DNA from: Hypericum androsaemum
Lineage: Eukaryota > Streptophyta > Magnoliopsida > Malpighiales > Hypericaceae
Assembly (NCBI GenBank): GCA_963995505.1
Contig: OZ023188.1
Coordinates: 16,443,912 to 16,507,911, forward strand
Direction of reading: 5' to 3'
Length of the DNA: 64,000 nt
Made by a program: the position numbers and the translations under genes. Of this stretch, positions 46,129 to 56,855 are shown piece after piece; position 1 is the stretch's first letter, and every line of letters starts with the position of its first letter. The notes beneath the pieces were generated by a model. It was given only the letters and a program-made list of their open reading frames with translations. It made no database searches and was not told where the DNA came from.

Positions 46129-46221
46129 TTTTTTAGAGATAAATTTGCCTACGCCAGGGATTGAACTCTGGACCTCCTGATTATATACAACGCCTTGTGT
46201 CGTTGGGCTACAAGCCTTTTG
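46129..46221 (-). mobile_element. tRNA-derived SINE, 93 bp, private to unit 2
   Basis: Flanked by the 10-bp direct repeat GCAATTAATT (46119-46128 and 46222-46231). On the minus strand it starts GGCTTGTAGCCCAACGAC (box A at 46210-46199), has AGTTCAATCCC (box B, 46167-46157) and ends in an A run. Unit 1 has the empty site GTGCAAATAATCAAC (about 22043). Its small size and tRNA-like head fit Au-type plant SINEs. Confidence 0.85.
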
Positions 46222-46231
46222 GCAATTAATT

Positions 46232-47795
46232 AAGATTCATTAGACTATCAAAGTTCATTAATTACCCAAAATAAAAGTCCACCGGGGTATTTAACAAGGC
46301 TGTACTATAACAGCTGGCTGGTAATAAGAAAAAAATCGATTTTGATTCTGCAATTTAAATTTAGGAAACATAAAAGATCCTCGTGTAATGAATTAGTTAT
46401 AAATATTTAATCCGTCCATGTGCTTCGGAGGAGAAATTAAACGGAGCAATTGCTTGTCTAGGTTTTTTTTTAAGTGTAATTTTATTTATGATACTGTTAT
46501 ATACATTTATATCCAGGGTCGAAATCTCTCAAGTATGCGGTTGCTGCCAAGAGTTTCGCTAGAAAAGTCTGGGAAGCTTGTCTAGGTTCATTCTCCCTTA
46601 CAAACGATTCTGCCCATTTTCACGGCTGATTACAATTGCATTTTTTTATACCAGCTGATATCTAAATAATTACCAAGCCAACACAAGTACATTTGTTATG
46701 TAATTTCCTTCGCGTAGTAGAGTTATGGAAAATACTAATTAGTAGAATCAAAAGCATTAGTTTCTTCCCTGTTTTTGGGTAATGAAAAAAATTAGTATCT
46801 AGCACATCTAGCACGACACGAGGAGAGGCATTTTCCAGCTGCCATGGTCAGACATTACTATTAGTATCTGGCATTGTTTGTTAAAGGCAAAACGTTCAGA
46901 CAATCTATCAAAGAAAAAAAATTCAGACAAAAACATTTGTGATTTGAAGGGTTAGTGTCAAAGTTTCACGTGAAATATGATCCAAAAGAACAATGTCGCG
47001 ACAATAAGAATTGGTTTAAATGTTAAAAAACTTGAAATTTTTTTAAAGAAATAATGAATTTAAATTTTACGAATCAAGAAAAAATATATTATTGGGAGTA
47101 TAATCTACTAAATAAATAACAACACTGCTAACTTCTTGAAGATGTTCACAAAAAATACTTTTATTATTGTTACTAATTTTAAGATGCTTTTTTGAAGTTG
47201 TTAGCTTGGTAAAATTCTCCAAAGTTGGCTCGTGGCACAGAAAATAACAAGCCGCAAATCCTTTGGAAGGTGGGCTCCAGTGGATCCTAGTAATCAGTAG
47301 CCGTCATGCCTAGATTCGCACAAATCAAGGAATCAATAGATGCAAAGTGCTTAAACTACAAAAATTTTAGATTTAGAAATTAAGAATTTGATTTTGAAAA
47401 GAATTTTGGAAATTAAGTATTTGCCAACAATCCTGGTGCGCTACAAGCTGTCCAAAGGAATCACGGCAGGTTTGGGACAAATTTAAGACCATGTGAAGCC
47501 ACTAGAATTCCTTTTCCTGATAGCAGCCTACAAGATTGTAGTTATGTGAGTTTAATTAATTTAGGAGCTTTTGCCTTTGGCTACTTCTTGCTGCCATTAT
47601 TAATTGTTTTGGTTAATCCATATAGATTTCAGCCGGATAAGATTTTGAATGGTGGTTAAACTTTTTTAATAAATATTTAACGTTGTTGTATTTATAGTGG
47701 CTCGAACTCCAGTTCTTTTAGTTAAACTCGAACAACTCGAGTTGATCTAGTTAAATGTTGGTCGTTAATTCAATTAATTAATAGCTGAAAGAATA
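46232..47795. other. No gene seen
   Basis: Collinear with 22060-23307 and 24215-24550. Near 47485 is the empty counterpart of the 23308-24214 LINE fragment. A shared SINE-like relic lies at about 47655-47760. Confidence 0.5.
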
Positions 47796-48197
47796 GGCAC
47801 CGGATTTGGTCATGGACGTGTATTTTCGTCCAAGATCGTCCTGGAACATGTACTGGTTCGCTTAGTTATGATACAATGATTCACCCAATTATTATACAAT
47901 GAGTCACCCAGTTACGATGCAATGGATTGCCCGTAGCAGTCCCTTTTTTTTTGAACGCGCACTGGTTTGATTAGTTATGATGTAATGGTTTACTCAGTTA
48001 TGATACAATGGTTCCCCCAGTTATGATGGAATGGTTTGACTGAAGTTCGCCGAATGAGCCGAATGGACCGTCCCAGAATACGTGTTGGTTCGCCCAGTTA
48101 TGATAAAATGGTTCATCCAGTTATGATAAAATAGTTCGCCCGAAATAGGGTCCAGGACGGTTCTGGAAACGGAATTCCAGGATCGAATCCGATCCCA
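47796..48197. mobile_element. Small TIR-like element with 22-bp repeats
   Basis: 402 bp flanked by AAAGAATA (47788-47795 and 48198-48205). Unit 1 has the single site AAAGAATATACTTG (about 24545). The tips are loosely inverted (GGCACCGGATTTGGTC and, reverse-complemented, TTGGGATCGGATTCGATC). The interior repeats CCAGTTATGATANAATGGTT about eight times. The 8-bp duplication suggests hAT. Confidence 0.7.
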
Positions 48198-48205
48198 AAA
48201 GAATA

Positions 48206-49215
48206 TACTTGATTACTGCAATGGACATCAAGAGCTCACCACATACTTTAATAACATTAAGAAATAATGTAAATACAACTTGTAAAAAAGGAGCTCGTGT
48301 TGATCAATACTTGAATGTTTAATGACCAAGTGGCCATAATGAATGCGTACTTTGCACCTTGGAAGATCGTGCCAGACCTTTGGCCTATAGATTTGGATGG
48401 CCTAGCTACAAGTATAAGATGCAAGTGAGGTGAATTAAAATTCCATTAAATTTTCTATATTTAATTCCAAATTTTAAAACAATTAATTAATAAATTTCTT
48501 TTCACTTATATATTTGGTTCAATAGCATACGTAATGGGATTAACAAGTTTGTCTATTAATATTTTTTCCTGAAAGTTCATATCACATTCTAGCTAGAATG
48601 GACTTTTTTTACTTATTGAAGATATATTTTTAAAAAATATATATGTTTAATAATTACTAAACATTAATAATTACTTTAAGATTTCTCTTGTTTCGGGAGG
48701 GAAAAAATTGCATCGTTCCTTTGTATTTAGAATATTAGCCTGGTTCAGAGATATTTATCCCTCGTTTAAAAAAATAGAGAAGAATGTTTAAAAAATAGAG
48801 AAAAATTGACGGGCACATTTTTGGGAAAGTTGGGCCGGGTGATGGAAGGCTTTGATTTGAAAGCCCAGTATTTGGGTTGAACACTTTAGCTTGGCGGAAC
48901 TCAAAATATATTTGTATTTTTTAAGTAAATGTTATTGCATCAGAAAATGGAAATTACATATTTACAACCCACGGGTGTTTAATTTCATCTTTTGTGAGGT
49001 TGCACCCCGCAAGCTTTGGTTAAACGATAGGAAGAAAGAGTGATCGAGCGTTAACGCAATTCAAAAAACTCCTATATGCCTCAAAATGTATTTTTTTTAT
49101 AAGTTCAAAATATATTTGTATAAATATATTTTTTTGGAGAGTTTTATAGTCATTTAAAGATCTTAACGGGCTCGACTTCAAATATAATTGGTTGATTTAG
49201 TAAGTGCTGGATACG

Positions 49216-49301
<86 letters not shown>

Positions 49302-49735
49302 CGTATATTTCTATGGAAATATTCCACTCGGATGATCCCTTGATTAAGATAAGTAATGGCCTTTCAGCTCCTTGTTGAGACGTCCGGAGCAGAAATGAGG
49401 GGACAACTGCATGTTAATTAACATATGCAAATGTACAAATGCTGGTTCAAGTGTACTATTAGTATTGTTCTTTTCTCTAACATTATAACAACGATTAATT
49501 TCAAAATCAATATTATCAATCACCATAAAAATAGCAGTATTCGTTTATTCATATTAAATTTAAAATCAAGACTTTACTCTTATCATCTGTACCATCAACT
49601 CTGGGTCCAAAATCAATATAAGTGATTGGGCAAATAAACGGTGCACTATGAGCGGTAGCTGTCGACGCTCTTTTGGAAGCTACAACATGGGGGCCAAAAG
49701 ACAAAAGTGAGAATCCTGACATGATCATAATGTTC
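48206..49735. other. No gene; long (AT)n
   Basis: Partly collinear with 24545-25100 of unit 1. A stretch around 48660-49700 has no clear counterpart and includes the (AT)n run. Confidence 0.45.
49224..49295 (+). repeat. (AT)n microsatellite, about 72 bp
   Basis: An uninterrupted AT run, self-complementary and so able to form a cruciform or hairpin; prone to length error in assemblies. Confidence 0.95.
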
Positions 49736-49918
49736 GATTTTGGATTGATTGAGGACAACAAAAAAGTCATCTTCAATGAGAGAATTTTGTTTAGACCATC
49801 AGATTTTATTAAAAACTGTGTCTACGGATCTGACAATCATTAAAAACTGTATCTATAAATATAATAACTTGATCCATTTCAGTAGGGATAACTCTTGTCT
49901 ACATTTAATCCGAACCCA
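49736..49918. mobile_element. hAT-type MITE, about 183 bp
   Basis: The ends (GATTTTGGATTGATTGAGGA and, reverse-complemented, TGGGTTCGGATTAAATG) are inverted. The flank TAATGTTC occurs at 49728-49735 and 49919-49926 (exact 8 bp). A close relative is at 54373-54554. Confidence 0.8.
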
Positions 49919-50204
49919 TAATGTTCACTGGTCCGGACCACCCTTTTGGCTTGTTTAGTATATCTCTCTCATTTTAGGTCACTTCACCTTGATGGAATCT
50001 TCCTGCATGTTTGGAATTTTAAATTCCTTTCACCGACAACTTTACGAATCGAATGTGAGGTTAGGGATTCACATGTGAGCTGTAGATTCTTTTTTAGGTC
50101 TTCTGGAATTGCCAAGTGCTCAGCAAACCTAGAGATCTTGTAGTATGTGTGTAGATAGGAGATGAAGGACATTTACCCGGAAATTTGAAGGAGGATAAGT
50201 TGAT

Positions 50205-50307
50205 TTTTCTTTTTGAAATGTAAATTTTTATGCCATACCAGATTTTGAACTCTCCAGTTCTTTGAATAATTATACTCTTTGTGTTGTTAGACTAAATGTT
50301 CGTTGAT
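50205..50307 (-). mobile_element. tRNA-derived SINE (unit 2 copy)
   Basis: Counterpart of 25716-25817, flanked by AGGAGGATAAGTTGAT (50189-50204) and AGGAGAATAAGTTGAT (50308-50323). Confidence 0.75.
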
Positions 50308-51328
50308 AGGAGAATAAGTTGATGCTCGGGTGTTCGAATGATGAAGTCTTTTTTCATTTCGTATAACCTACTTAGTTCATCGGGTTTCCAAAAAATTTCG
50401 AGGCCGCTCAACTTGTAAATAATATTTTTTTCCAAGTTATAACAATGTTCCATTCTAAATATTAAAAAATAAAATGCATCACTCAACTTTTAAAGTCGTT
50501 GACGGTAATCAAAGTTTTCGTACCACCCAAAGAACAAACCATTAAAGTATTATCGAAAAATGCTTCCCCAACTAGAGGGGAGCCCTTTCCACCATTTTCT
50601 TCTTTTGCTTAATCTTGCCAATAACAGCATTGATGCAACTGCTAGGGAATCTCTGGAAACTCTGGCGGCTAACTAACATTAATTTAGAGGGGAGAGAATG
50701 ACCCAAAACTTTATACCATCTGTTATATCAGTAGCCTGACTAATTTATTTTTAAGTTGGATGAGATTAAAGTGATAAAAAATTTCTAATAAATATTTAAC
50801 GATGTTGTATTTTTTAAGACTCAAACTAAAACTTGGTTAGCTAGATAAAGTTTTCATTAGTTGAGCCAAACTAGTTGTGAAGCAGGTTCGTTAACTTTTG
50901 ATGTCCATCCAAATTACGAATTACAGACATGTTAAAGTGACCTAATAATTAGAATGTTATAGTGGGCTGGCAGGCAGGCTCACGGCGGTAGTGGGGTTGA
51001 AAAAATTATCTGTGATGGAATCAGTGGGGTTAAATTGTTAATTGGGTAAAATATTTGTATTTCTTGAATAAAGTCACAAATTCAATCGAATAAGATGATG
51101 TTGGTGGGAAAAGTTGAACAAGAACGTAAGACTTTTCGAGACGGATCCGGAATGGACGTCCCAAGGTAGGTCTAACAGAAAAGGTGAAAAAAGTACTACG
51201 GTCGACTAAAGCTACGCTACGGAAATGATACAAGTAAAAATAGGGTAGTTGGTTGTGTTGTTTGTTGATGTCCTTGCTCTTGTGCTCATACCCTCCTTAT
51301 ATAGACGATGCCAGCCGCCTCAAACGAT

Positions 51329-51748
51329 GTCAACTTGGCTCCGGCTCATGATGGAAACTGAAACTGCCTCAGACGATGCCAACTTGGCTTCGGCTCATGA
51401 TGGAAACCGAAACTGCCTTAGACAATGCCAACTTGGCTTCCGACTCATGATAGAAATCCCAAACTGCATTAGACAATGCCAACTTGGCTTCGGCTCATGA
51501 TGGAAACCAAAACCGCTTTAGACAATACCAACTTGGCCTCCGACTCATGATGAAAAACTCAAACCGCCTTAGACAATGCCAACTTGGTTCTGACTCATGA
51601 TGAGAAACTCAAACCGCCTTAGACAAATGCCAACTTGGCTCCATCTCATGATGAGAAACCCGAACTGCCTTAGTCGTATTGAGGACGCCAACTTGGTTCC
51701 AGCTCATGATGAGAAACCCGAACTGCCTTTGTCATATCGAGGATGCCA
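51329..51748 (+). repeat. Tandem array, about 50-bp unit, 8 copies
   Basis: Each unit starts CCAACTTGG and contains CTCATGATG and an AACTGCCTTAGAC-like end. The last two units are extended to about 60 bp. Inside the solo LTR. Confidence 0.9.
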
Positions 51749-52147
51749 AACACTCAACCCGATATCGCTGGTGAAAAGCACAATGACTACGGTTCAGCAC
51801 GAAAAAGCACCTTGTCCGGCCCGGCCCAACAAGAGCTTGTCGTTGTCCTGGTCCCAAGAGGACCTACTCCTCGGTTCGATCCAATAAGGGGTTGGCGTTG
51901 GTCCAACACGATCCTCGTCGGTCCAGCCTCAGTGGAGAGTTATCGTCGGTCTATCTTGAAACAAAGACTTTGTCAGTCCAGCCCGAATGGACATCTCATC
52001 GGTCTGGTCCCAAGAGGGCCTACTCGTTGGTCCAGCCACATAGGCTCGATGTCGGTTCGACTTGCGAAGCAGTGTACAATAGGACCACAAATTGGTTCAA
52101 AATTTGTTGGTCCGACCTATAATGGGCTTGCCGGTCTTATAACAGGC

Positions 52148-52700
52148 TTGTTGTCCTGACTTGGTCAATGGTCTGGCTTATTGCTATAGAGGTCGTCGGT
52201 GTGACTTGTCTCATTATAGGTGGTTGGTTCGGCTTGTCCCATTGAACGTGGTTGGTCCGACCCATAATGGGCTTGCCGGTCCCGTAATGGGCCGCCGGTT
52301 TTATAACGGACTCATTTTCTCGGCTCACCGATCCGACTTGGTCAATGGTCTGGCTTGTCCCTTCGGAGGTCATCGATCCGACTTGTCTCATTGGAAGTCG
52401 TCGGTTCGGCTTGTTCTATTGGAGGTGATTGGGTCTGACCTATAATGGGCTTGCCGGTCCGTAATGGGCCACCGGTCTTATAACAGACTTGTTGTCCCGG
52501 CTCGCCGATCCGACTTGGTTAATGGTCCGGCTTGTCCCTTTGGAGGTCATCGGTCCGGCTTGTCTCATTGGAAGTCATCGGTTCGGCTTATTCCATTGGA
52601 CGTGGTTGGGTCCGACCTATAATGGGCTTGCCAGTCCGTAATGGGCCGTCGGTCTTATAATGGGCTCATTGTCCCGGCTCGCCGATCCGACTTAGTCAAT
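52148..52700 (+). repeat. Tandem array, about 177-bp unit, 3 copies
   Basis: Units begin CTTGGTCAATGGTC (about 52160, 52340 and 52515, with a fourth partial start near 52692) and include GACCTATAATGGGCTTGCC and CCGGCTCGCCGATCC. Inside the solo LTR. Confidence 0.85.
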
Positions 52701-53398
52701 GGTCCGGCTCCAAGGACCGACATCGCCGGTCCGGTTGCAATACCCAACATTGTTGGTCCGGTCGCGTTATGAAGGAAAGGCCAGTCCGACCGACCTAAGG
52801 CAATGTTGTTGGTCCGACCGCCCCAAGACAATTATCGTTGGTCCGACCGACCCAAGGCAATGTCGTCGGTCCAACTTGTGAAGGGACACCCGATCCGGTC
52901 TTGAAAGAGGGGATTGTCGATCCGTCGTTGAAAAATCGTATCTTAATCCCGACATATTTTCAACCTCCAACAGATGATTTGACAAAACAAGAAACCATGG
53001 GTCTCGACCTTTTGGATGTCTGGTTTTATGGGTTTGCATGGGATTTTTTTTTGGGTGCGAAATGAGGGGCGAGCCCCTATGTATTGCTAAAAAATGGTTA
53101 CATCTAAAAAATTTTCTTGCAAGATTGCGACAATCGATTTTTGTAAAATTTTCACACACAAAAATTGAATAGAAAAAACTCGTATAAGGGAAAAAATATC
53201 TCGCCAAAATAGGACCATGTGTTGACGTTAAAATCTCTATACAATATTTTTGCATCTAGTTAGGAATATTCTGGTATTTTTATAGTAGTAATTTCCCGAA
53301 AAAGTGGTTGAAATTCAATTTCAAGAACTAATCAATTTGATTTGAGAAACATCAAGCTTTAATCAATTTTTCTCAAACCTATGGCTATTTTAATTTTT

Positions 53399-53475
53399 TC
53401 GAAAGATAAATTTTTACACAATTACATTATCATGGTTTGAATTTCGGACCTTCTTAAATTATATGCTCTTTTGAC
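53399..53475 (-). mobile_element. tRNA-derived SINE (unit 2 copy)
   Basis: Flanked by the 16-bp direct repeat GGCTATTTTAATTTTT (53383-53398 and 53476-53491). It retains the box B-like sequence but has lost part of the box A region compared with 27031-27125. Confidence 0.7.
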
Positions 53476-53491
53476 GGCTATTTTAATTTTT

Positions 53492-54372
53492 AAAACGGAG
53501 AAATTACGTTGAATGGTTGCTTGTGTGATATTGTTGAAAAATAGCCACCTACTTCTGACATGATTAATTTCCGTTGATATTACAAATAAATAAAAGATGA
53601 AACCGTGCATCGTGACCCTTTAGGTCAAAAAAATGCACGAAAAGACAGTCAAGAACTAAAGAATATAATATATCAAACTAAACTATATTGGTGTACAGTA
53701 TAAGATCTAATGTAACGACGAGAGTATCCCAGGCCATTATGTACTTTATACATAAAAAAATATATAAAATACGAGCAAAAGTGATCATAGTTGCTATAAA
53801 TATTATATAAAATACTAATTGCATGGGCCAGGGAGAGAGACAGAGAGAATATGGAGAATTTAGCCTTGTTATCTCTTGAATGGTCAAGCTTTTCCTTTTT
53901 GATTCACGAGACGGAAGGTAGGGGAAGGACACTTATAAACCATCCAATGCTCGATCACTTTCGCCTCATTCTCTTCTGTTTTTTTTTGGTCAGCCTTCTG
54001 TTTATATACTCATAAAGGGAATCTTCCCCACTAACAGGGACTTGATCTCACATGGACTTGTCGTTTTTGAATTTTTTTAAACTACTGGCTATCTTGACAC
54101 CTATTCGATCGATACTCTATATTCGAGCTGTGTAAGACATTTGAATGATAAAAAAATTCACCCAACAATTATTTAACACTAATACTAATGCATTTTCAAT
54201 AGTTCAAATTTAATATATCTTGATTATAATTATGACAGAATAACTCTTAGCAGTTGTCGGTTTTGAAACCTTAGAATTCACGAATTGATTTTCAATGGCT
54301 AGGAGCGTTAAGGGCCACTTGGAATTCCGCAAACAAAAAGGCCACTTGGAATCACCGGTATAAATATCCACC
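53492..54372. other. Upstream region of CEP-C', no gene
   Basis: Collinear with 27130-27972 of unit 1. It ends at the GGTATAAATATCCACC sequence where the MITE begins. Confidence 0.55.
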
Positions 54373-54554
54373 GGTTTTGGATTGAGTGGGGACAACAAAA
54401 AAGTCGTTTTCACAGAAGAGATTTCGTTTAGATCATCAGATTTATTAAAAATCGTGTCTACAAATTTGACAGTCATTAAAAATTGTGTCTATAAATATAA
54501 TGATTTGATCCATTTCAATGGAGACAACTCTTATCCCCACTGAATCCGAACCCA
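54373..54554. mobile_element. hAT-type MITE in the CEP-C' promoter
   Basis: Inverted ends GGTTTTGGATTGAGTGGGGA and, reverse-complemented, TGGGTTCGGATTCAGTGGGG. The flanks TATCCACC (54365-54372) and TACCCACT (54555-54562) match at 6 of 8; the unit 1 site is uninterrupted TATCCACA. It starts just after a TATAAATA sequence and ends about 150 bp before the CEP-C' ATG. Confidence 0.8.
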
Positions 54555-54706
54555 TACCCACTTAGCACTATTGAAGGTTTCAGGTCCACTTCTTAAACCC
54601 TTGATGACGTATAGCTGTAGAAGATGGGAGTCATGTTTTCCTTGCATATAAACTCAAATAAATCATTTTCTTCAACCCTTCAAAAGAAAAAAAAATCTTT
54701 GCAATT

Positions 54707-55000
54707 ATGGCAACCACAAAAGGAGTGAGTGCTTGCTACATTGTAATTATTTTGATTTTATTAGCTCGTGAAGTAGTGGAATTGGAAGCCAGGCATTTCA
54801 AGTCTCACCATCCTAATTGCAAGAAATGTGCATTTCACAGTGAGACCAACTTGAAGGTGCCAAAGTTGGAGAAAGGTGGTCCAAATGACAAGGGTTTTAG
54901 TGGAAATGAAGATCGGTTGAGTAAGTTTGAAAATGTTGATGATTTTCATCCTACGGCTCCGGGCCACAGTCCGGATATCAGTCACTCCATCAACAACTAA
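54707..55000 (+). CDS. CEP precursor, type C', with altered hormone motif
   Basis: 97 residues, the same architecture as CEP-C: signal peptide 1-28 (CYIVIILILLA), LEARHFK, CKKC pair, CEP motif at 79-93 and SINN tail. The motif reads DFHPTAPGHSPDISH: the glycines at motif positions 12 and 14 are Asp and Ser. Those two glycines are kept in every other CEP motif of this window. The frame is open, so this is not a null allele, but the mature peptide is likely weak or changed in receptor binding. The promoter holds a MITE, and a copia element begins 174 bp after the stop. Confidence 0.85.
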   Translation: MATTKGVSACYIVIILILLAREVVELEARHFKSHHPNCKKCAFHSETNLKVPKLEKGGPNDKGFSGNEDRLSKFENVDDFHPTAPGHSPDISHSINN

Positions 55001-55173
55001 CGTACCTTAAAAAATTCAGAAGTATTCAAATTTGAATTAGTTGTACATAATGTTTCTTTATTTAGTTGGACATGATCGATTTTTCTATGTCCTGATGAAC
55101 TTGGAGTTTGTAGGGGTGGAGATAAATTAGTCACAGGCATGCCCTATTAGTTTCCACAATTTATTGTACCCAT

Positions 55174-55835
55174 TGTTGGACCTAAAGACCCAATCAGGCA
55201 ATTATTATTGTGCCTGATTGGGCCCAAGCCCATCAGGTCCTAATTTTGGGTGGAATGGGTCGGTCAACCCGAGTTGACCGGCTCGAGCCCATGCAAGTGC
55301 CGCGTCAGCGTGACGTGGCTCTGACGCAGTTGCCACCAGAGTTGGCGGCCCATGTGGCACGTTGACGTCACGCCACGTGGCAAAGCTAGGGGTTAGTCTT
55401 GCCACGCGGTATGCGGCCCGAAGTGCCACGTGGCGGACATGCGGCCCGAAGTGCCACGTGGCGGACATGTGGCCTAGAAGTGCCACGTGGCAGCCATGCG
55501 CGCCACGTGGCGCATTCTGGTTGTCCAGATTTTCCTATAAAAAGAGAAATCTGGCTGAACCAATCTGTAAGTTTTCCCACAACCACTCAATAAGAAAGAA
55601 AAACTCTGGAATAGTCCCTGAGTATTAATCAGATTTTCAATAGAGGAAATCTCCTGAAAATCAATTACAAATCCGTTATAATGTGATCGTAATTCGACTG
55701 GCACGAAGACATTGTGAACCCGAACCTGTGGACCTCTTGCTTCAACAAGTAAGTAATTTATTTTTAACGAATTAGTTTGTTAATTAATCGGATTTTAACA
55801 TGTAATTACTCATTAATTACGCGTTAAAATCATCA
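55174..55835 (+). repeat. 5' LTR of the copia element
   Basis: Starts TGTTGGACC and ends ACGCGTTAAAATCATCA. It carries a cluster of perfect G-boxes, and a TATAAAAA at 55536-55543 as probable U3 promoter. Confidence 0.95.
55372..55511 (+). promoter_or_regulatory. Five perfect G-box palindromes in the LTR U3
   Basis: GCCACGTGGC occurs at 55372-55381, 55425-55434, 55453-55462, 55482-55491 and 55502-55511, within 28-bp sub-repeats (GAAGTGCCACGTGGCGGACA). The last copy is 24 bp upstream of the TATA box. The 3' LTR keeps four (63135, 63163, 63192, 63212) plus one variant. G-boxes bind bZIP and bHLH factors (ABA, light); activity here is inferred. Confidence 0.8.
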
Positions 55836-55837
55836 AT

Positions 55838-55850
55838 TGGTATTAGAGCA
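55838..55850 (+). other. Primer binding site (initiator Met-tRNA)
   Basis: TGGTATTAGAGCA, two bases after the 5' LTR, matches the common TGGTATCAGAGC with one change. Confidence 0.85.
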
Positions 55851-56169
55851 TGGTTGAAACCATGTTTTGATAATGATATGATTTTTTAATTCAAGTAATT
55901 ATGTGATTTTTTAGGTTAAAAATTGTATTAATTGTGATTTTATTAAAAAGTACAATCTGTTGGACTTTAATATAATTAATTTAGAACCAGTGAGACTAAA
56001 TTGAATTTTGCCTAACAACGTGGGCAAATTCGCGCACTCGCGAAACCATAAAGTACCAATCTAAAATTTGACCGCTTACGTGGCACCTGCGTGTCATGGA
56101 CTTCGGTGCAATTTTTAGAAAACCTTAGGGAGTAAATTGAAATTTTCCATTTCAATTCAATTCTGAGGA

Positions 56170-56577
56170 ACCCTAATCGGGCGATTTGGGGGCGATTTTC
56201 ACGCAAATCGATTTCCGTCAATTTTGTCGAAAATCCGACGATTCCGACGTCGTAGATCGACGATAGTTGATTCTCCGGCGTTTCCTCGACGTTACGATAC
56301 CACTTTCGTGGATCGACGTCGCCGAAAAACGAAGATTGAAGCCGTCGACGCCGGAGAATCGCGGAAGGGAGAAGACGGCCCCGACGATGATTCCGGCGAG
56401 TCAATTGCGACCGGTCTCGGCCGTCGGTTCGCCGTCGTCGAGCCGTGGTCGTGGGCGGAGCTTTTGGCGTCGCGCGGGAGAAGAGAGAGAGAAGGAAAGG
56501 GACGAATTGGCCTGGTTTCTTGGTTCGACCCAACCCGATTTATGGTTAATTTTGACTTAAGTCAAAATTGGACTTAA
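56170..56577 (+). other. GC-rich segment in the copia leader
   Basis: CG-rich sequence (many TCGACG and CGCCG) in an otherwise AT-rich element, open in more than one frame on both strands. It resembles the 5' UTR/first-exon composition of a plant gene more than retrotransposon DNA. It may be captured host sequence; no protein family was recognised. Confidence 0.4.
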
Positions 56578-56855
56578 AATATCGGGTTTTCTCTCTTTTA
56601 ATTGGATAAAAAAAATTTATTCAATTAAAATCCAATAAATTGATAAAAATTTGAGAAATTTTTGTCAATTAAGTTTATTAAAATTATAACGATATTTTTA
56701 ATAAACGAGATATATTTTGGAACTAGTTCCGAGATATGTTAATTTAACTAATATCACATTGATTGGTCCATAGTATGATCATCAAAATATTGAAAAATAA
56801 ATTTTTCAATCCTATTTTGGGAGAATATGAGAATTAACCCGAAATTGGCTTGTAA

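Larger units (their letters stand above)
51099..52972 (+). mobile_element. Solo LTR of 1.87 kb with internal tandem arrays
   Basis: Begins TGTTGG, ends CCAACA, flanked by GATGA (51094-51098 and 52973-52977). Unit 1 has the single site at about 26626. No retrotransposon genes are inside. The length fits Ty3/gypsy-type LTRs, but the family is not determined. It contains two tandem arrays, listed separately. Confidence 0.85.

Noticed and set aside
46129..46221. A tRNA gene on the minus strand
   Set aside because: Box A and box B are present, but no proper acceptor or anticodon pairing is evident, and the segment has a 10-bp target duplication and A tail, so it is a SINE.
51249..52445. Long open frames with repeated peptide units
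   Set aside because: They follow the 50-bp and 177-bp tandem arrays in the solo LTR, in both strands and several frames; no protein signal beyond the DNA repeat.
55205..55593. ORFs on both strands with repeated TWRTCGPK / RHVALRAA-type residues
   Set aside because: They are translations of the G-box tandem repeats in the copia LTR; the same pattern recurs in the 3' LTR at 62753-63296.
56012..56533. 173-codon minus-strand ORF, Arg-rich
   Set aside because: GC-rich leader segment open on both strands; Arg-rich low complexity points to composition rather than a gene, though host capture of the segment remains possible.
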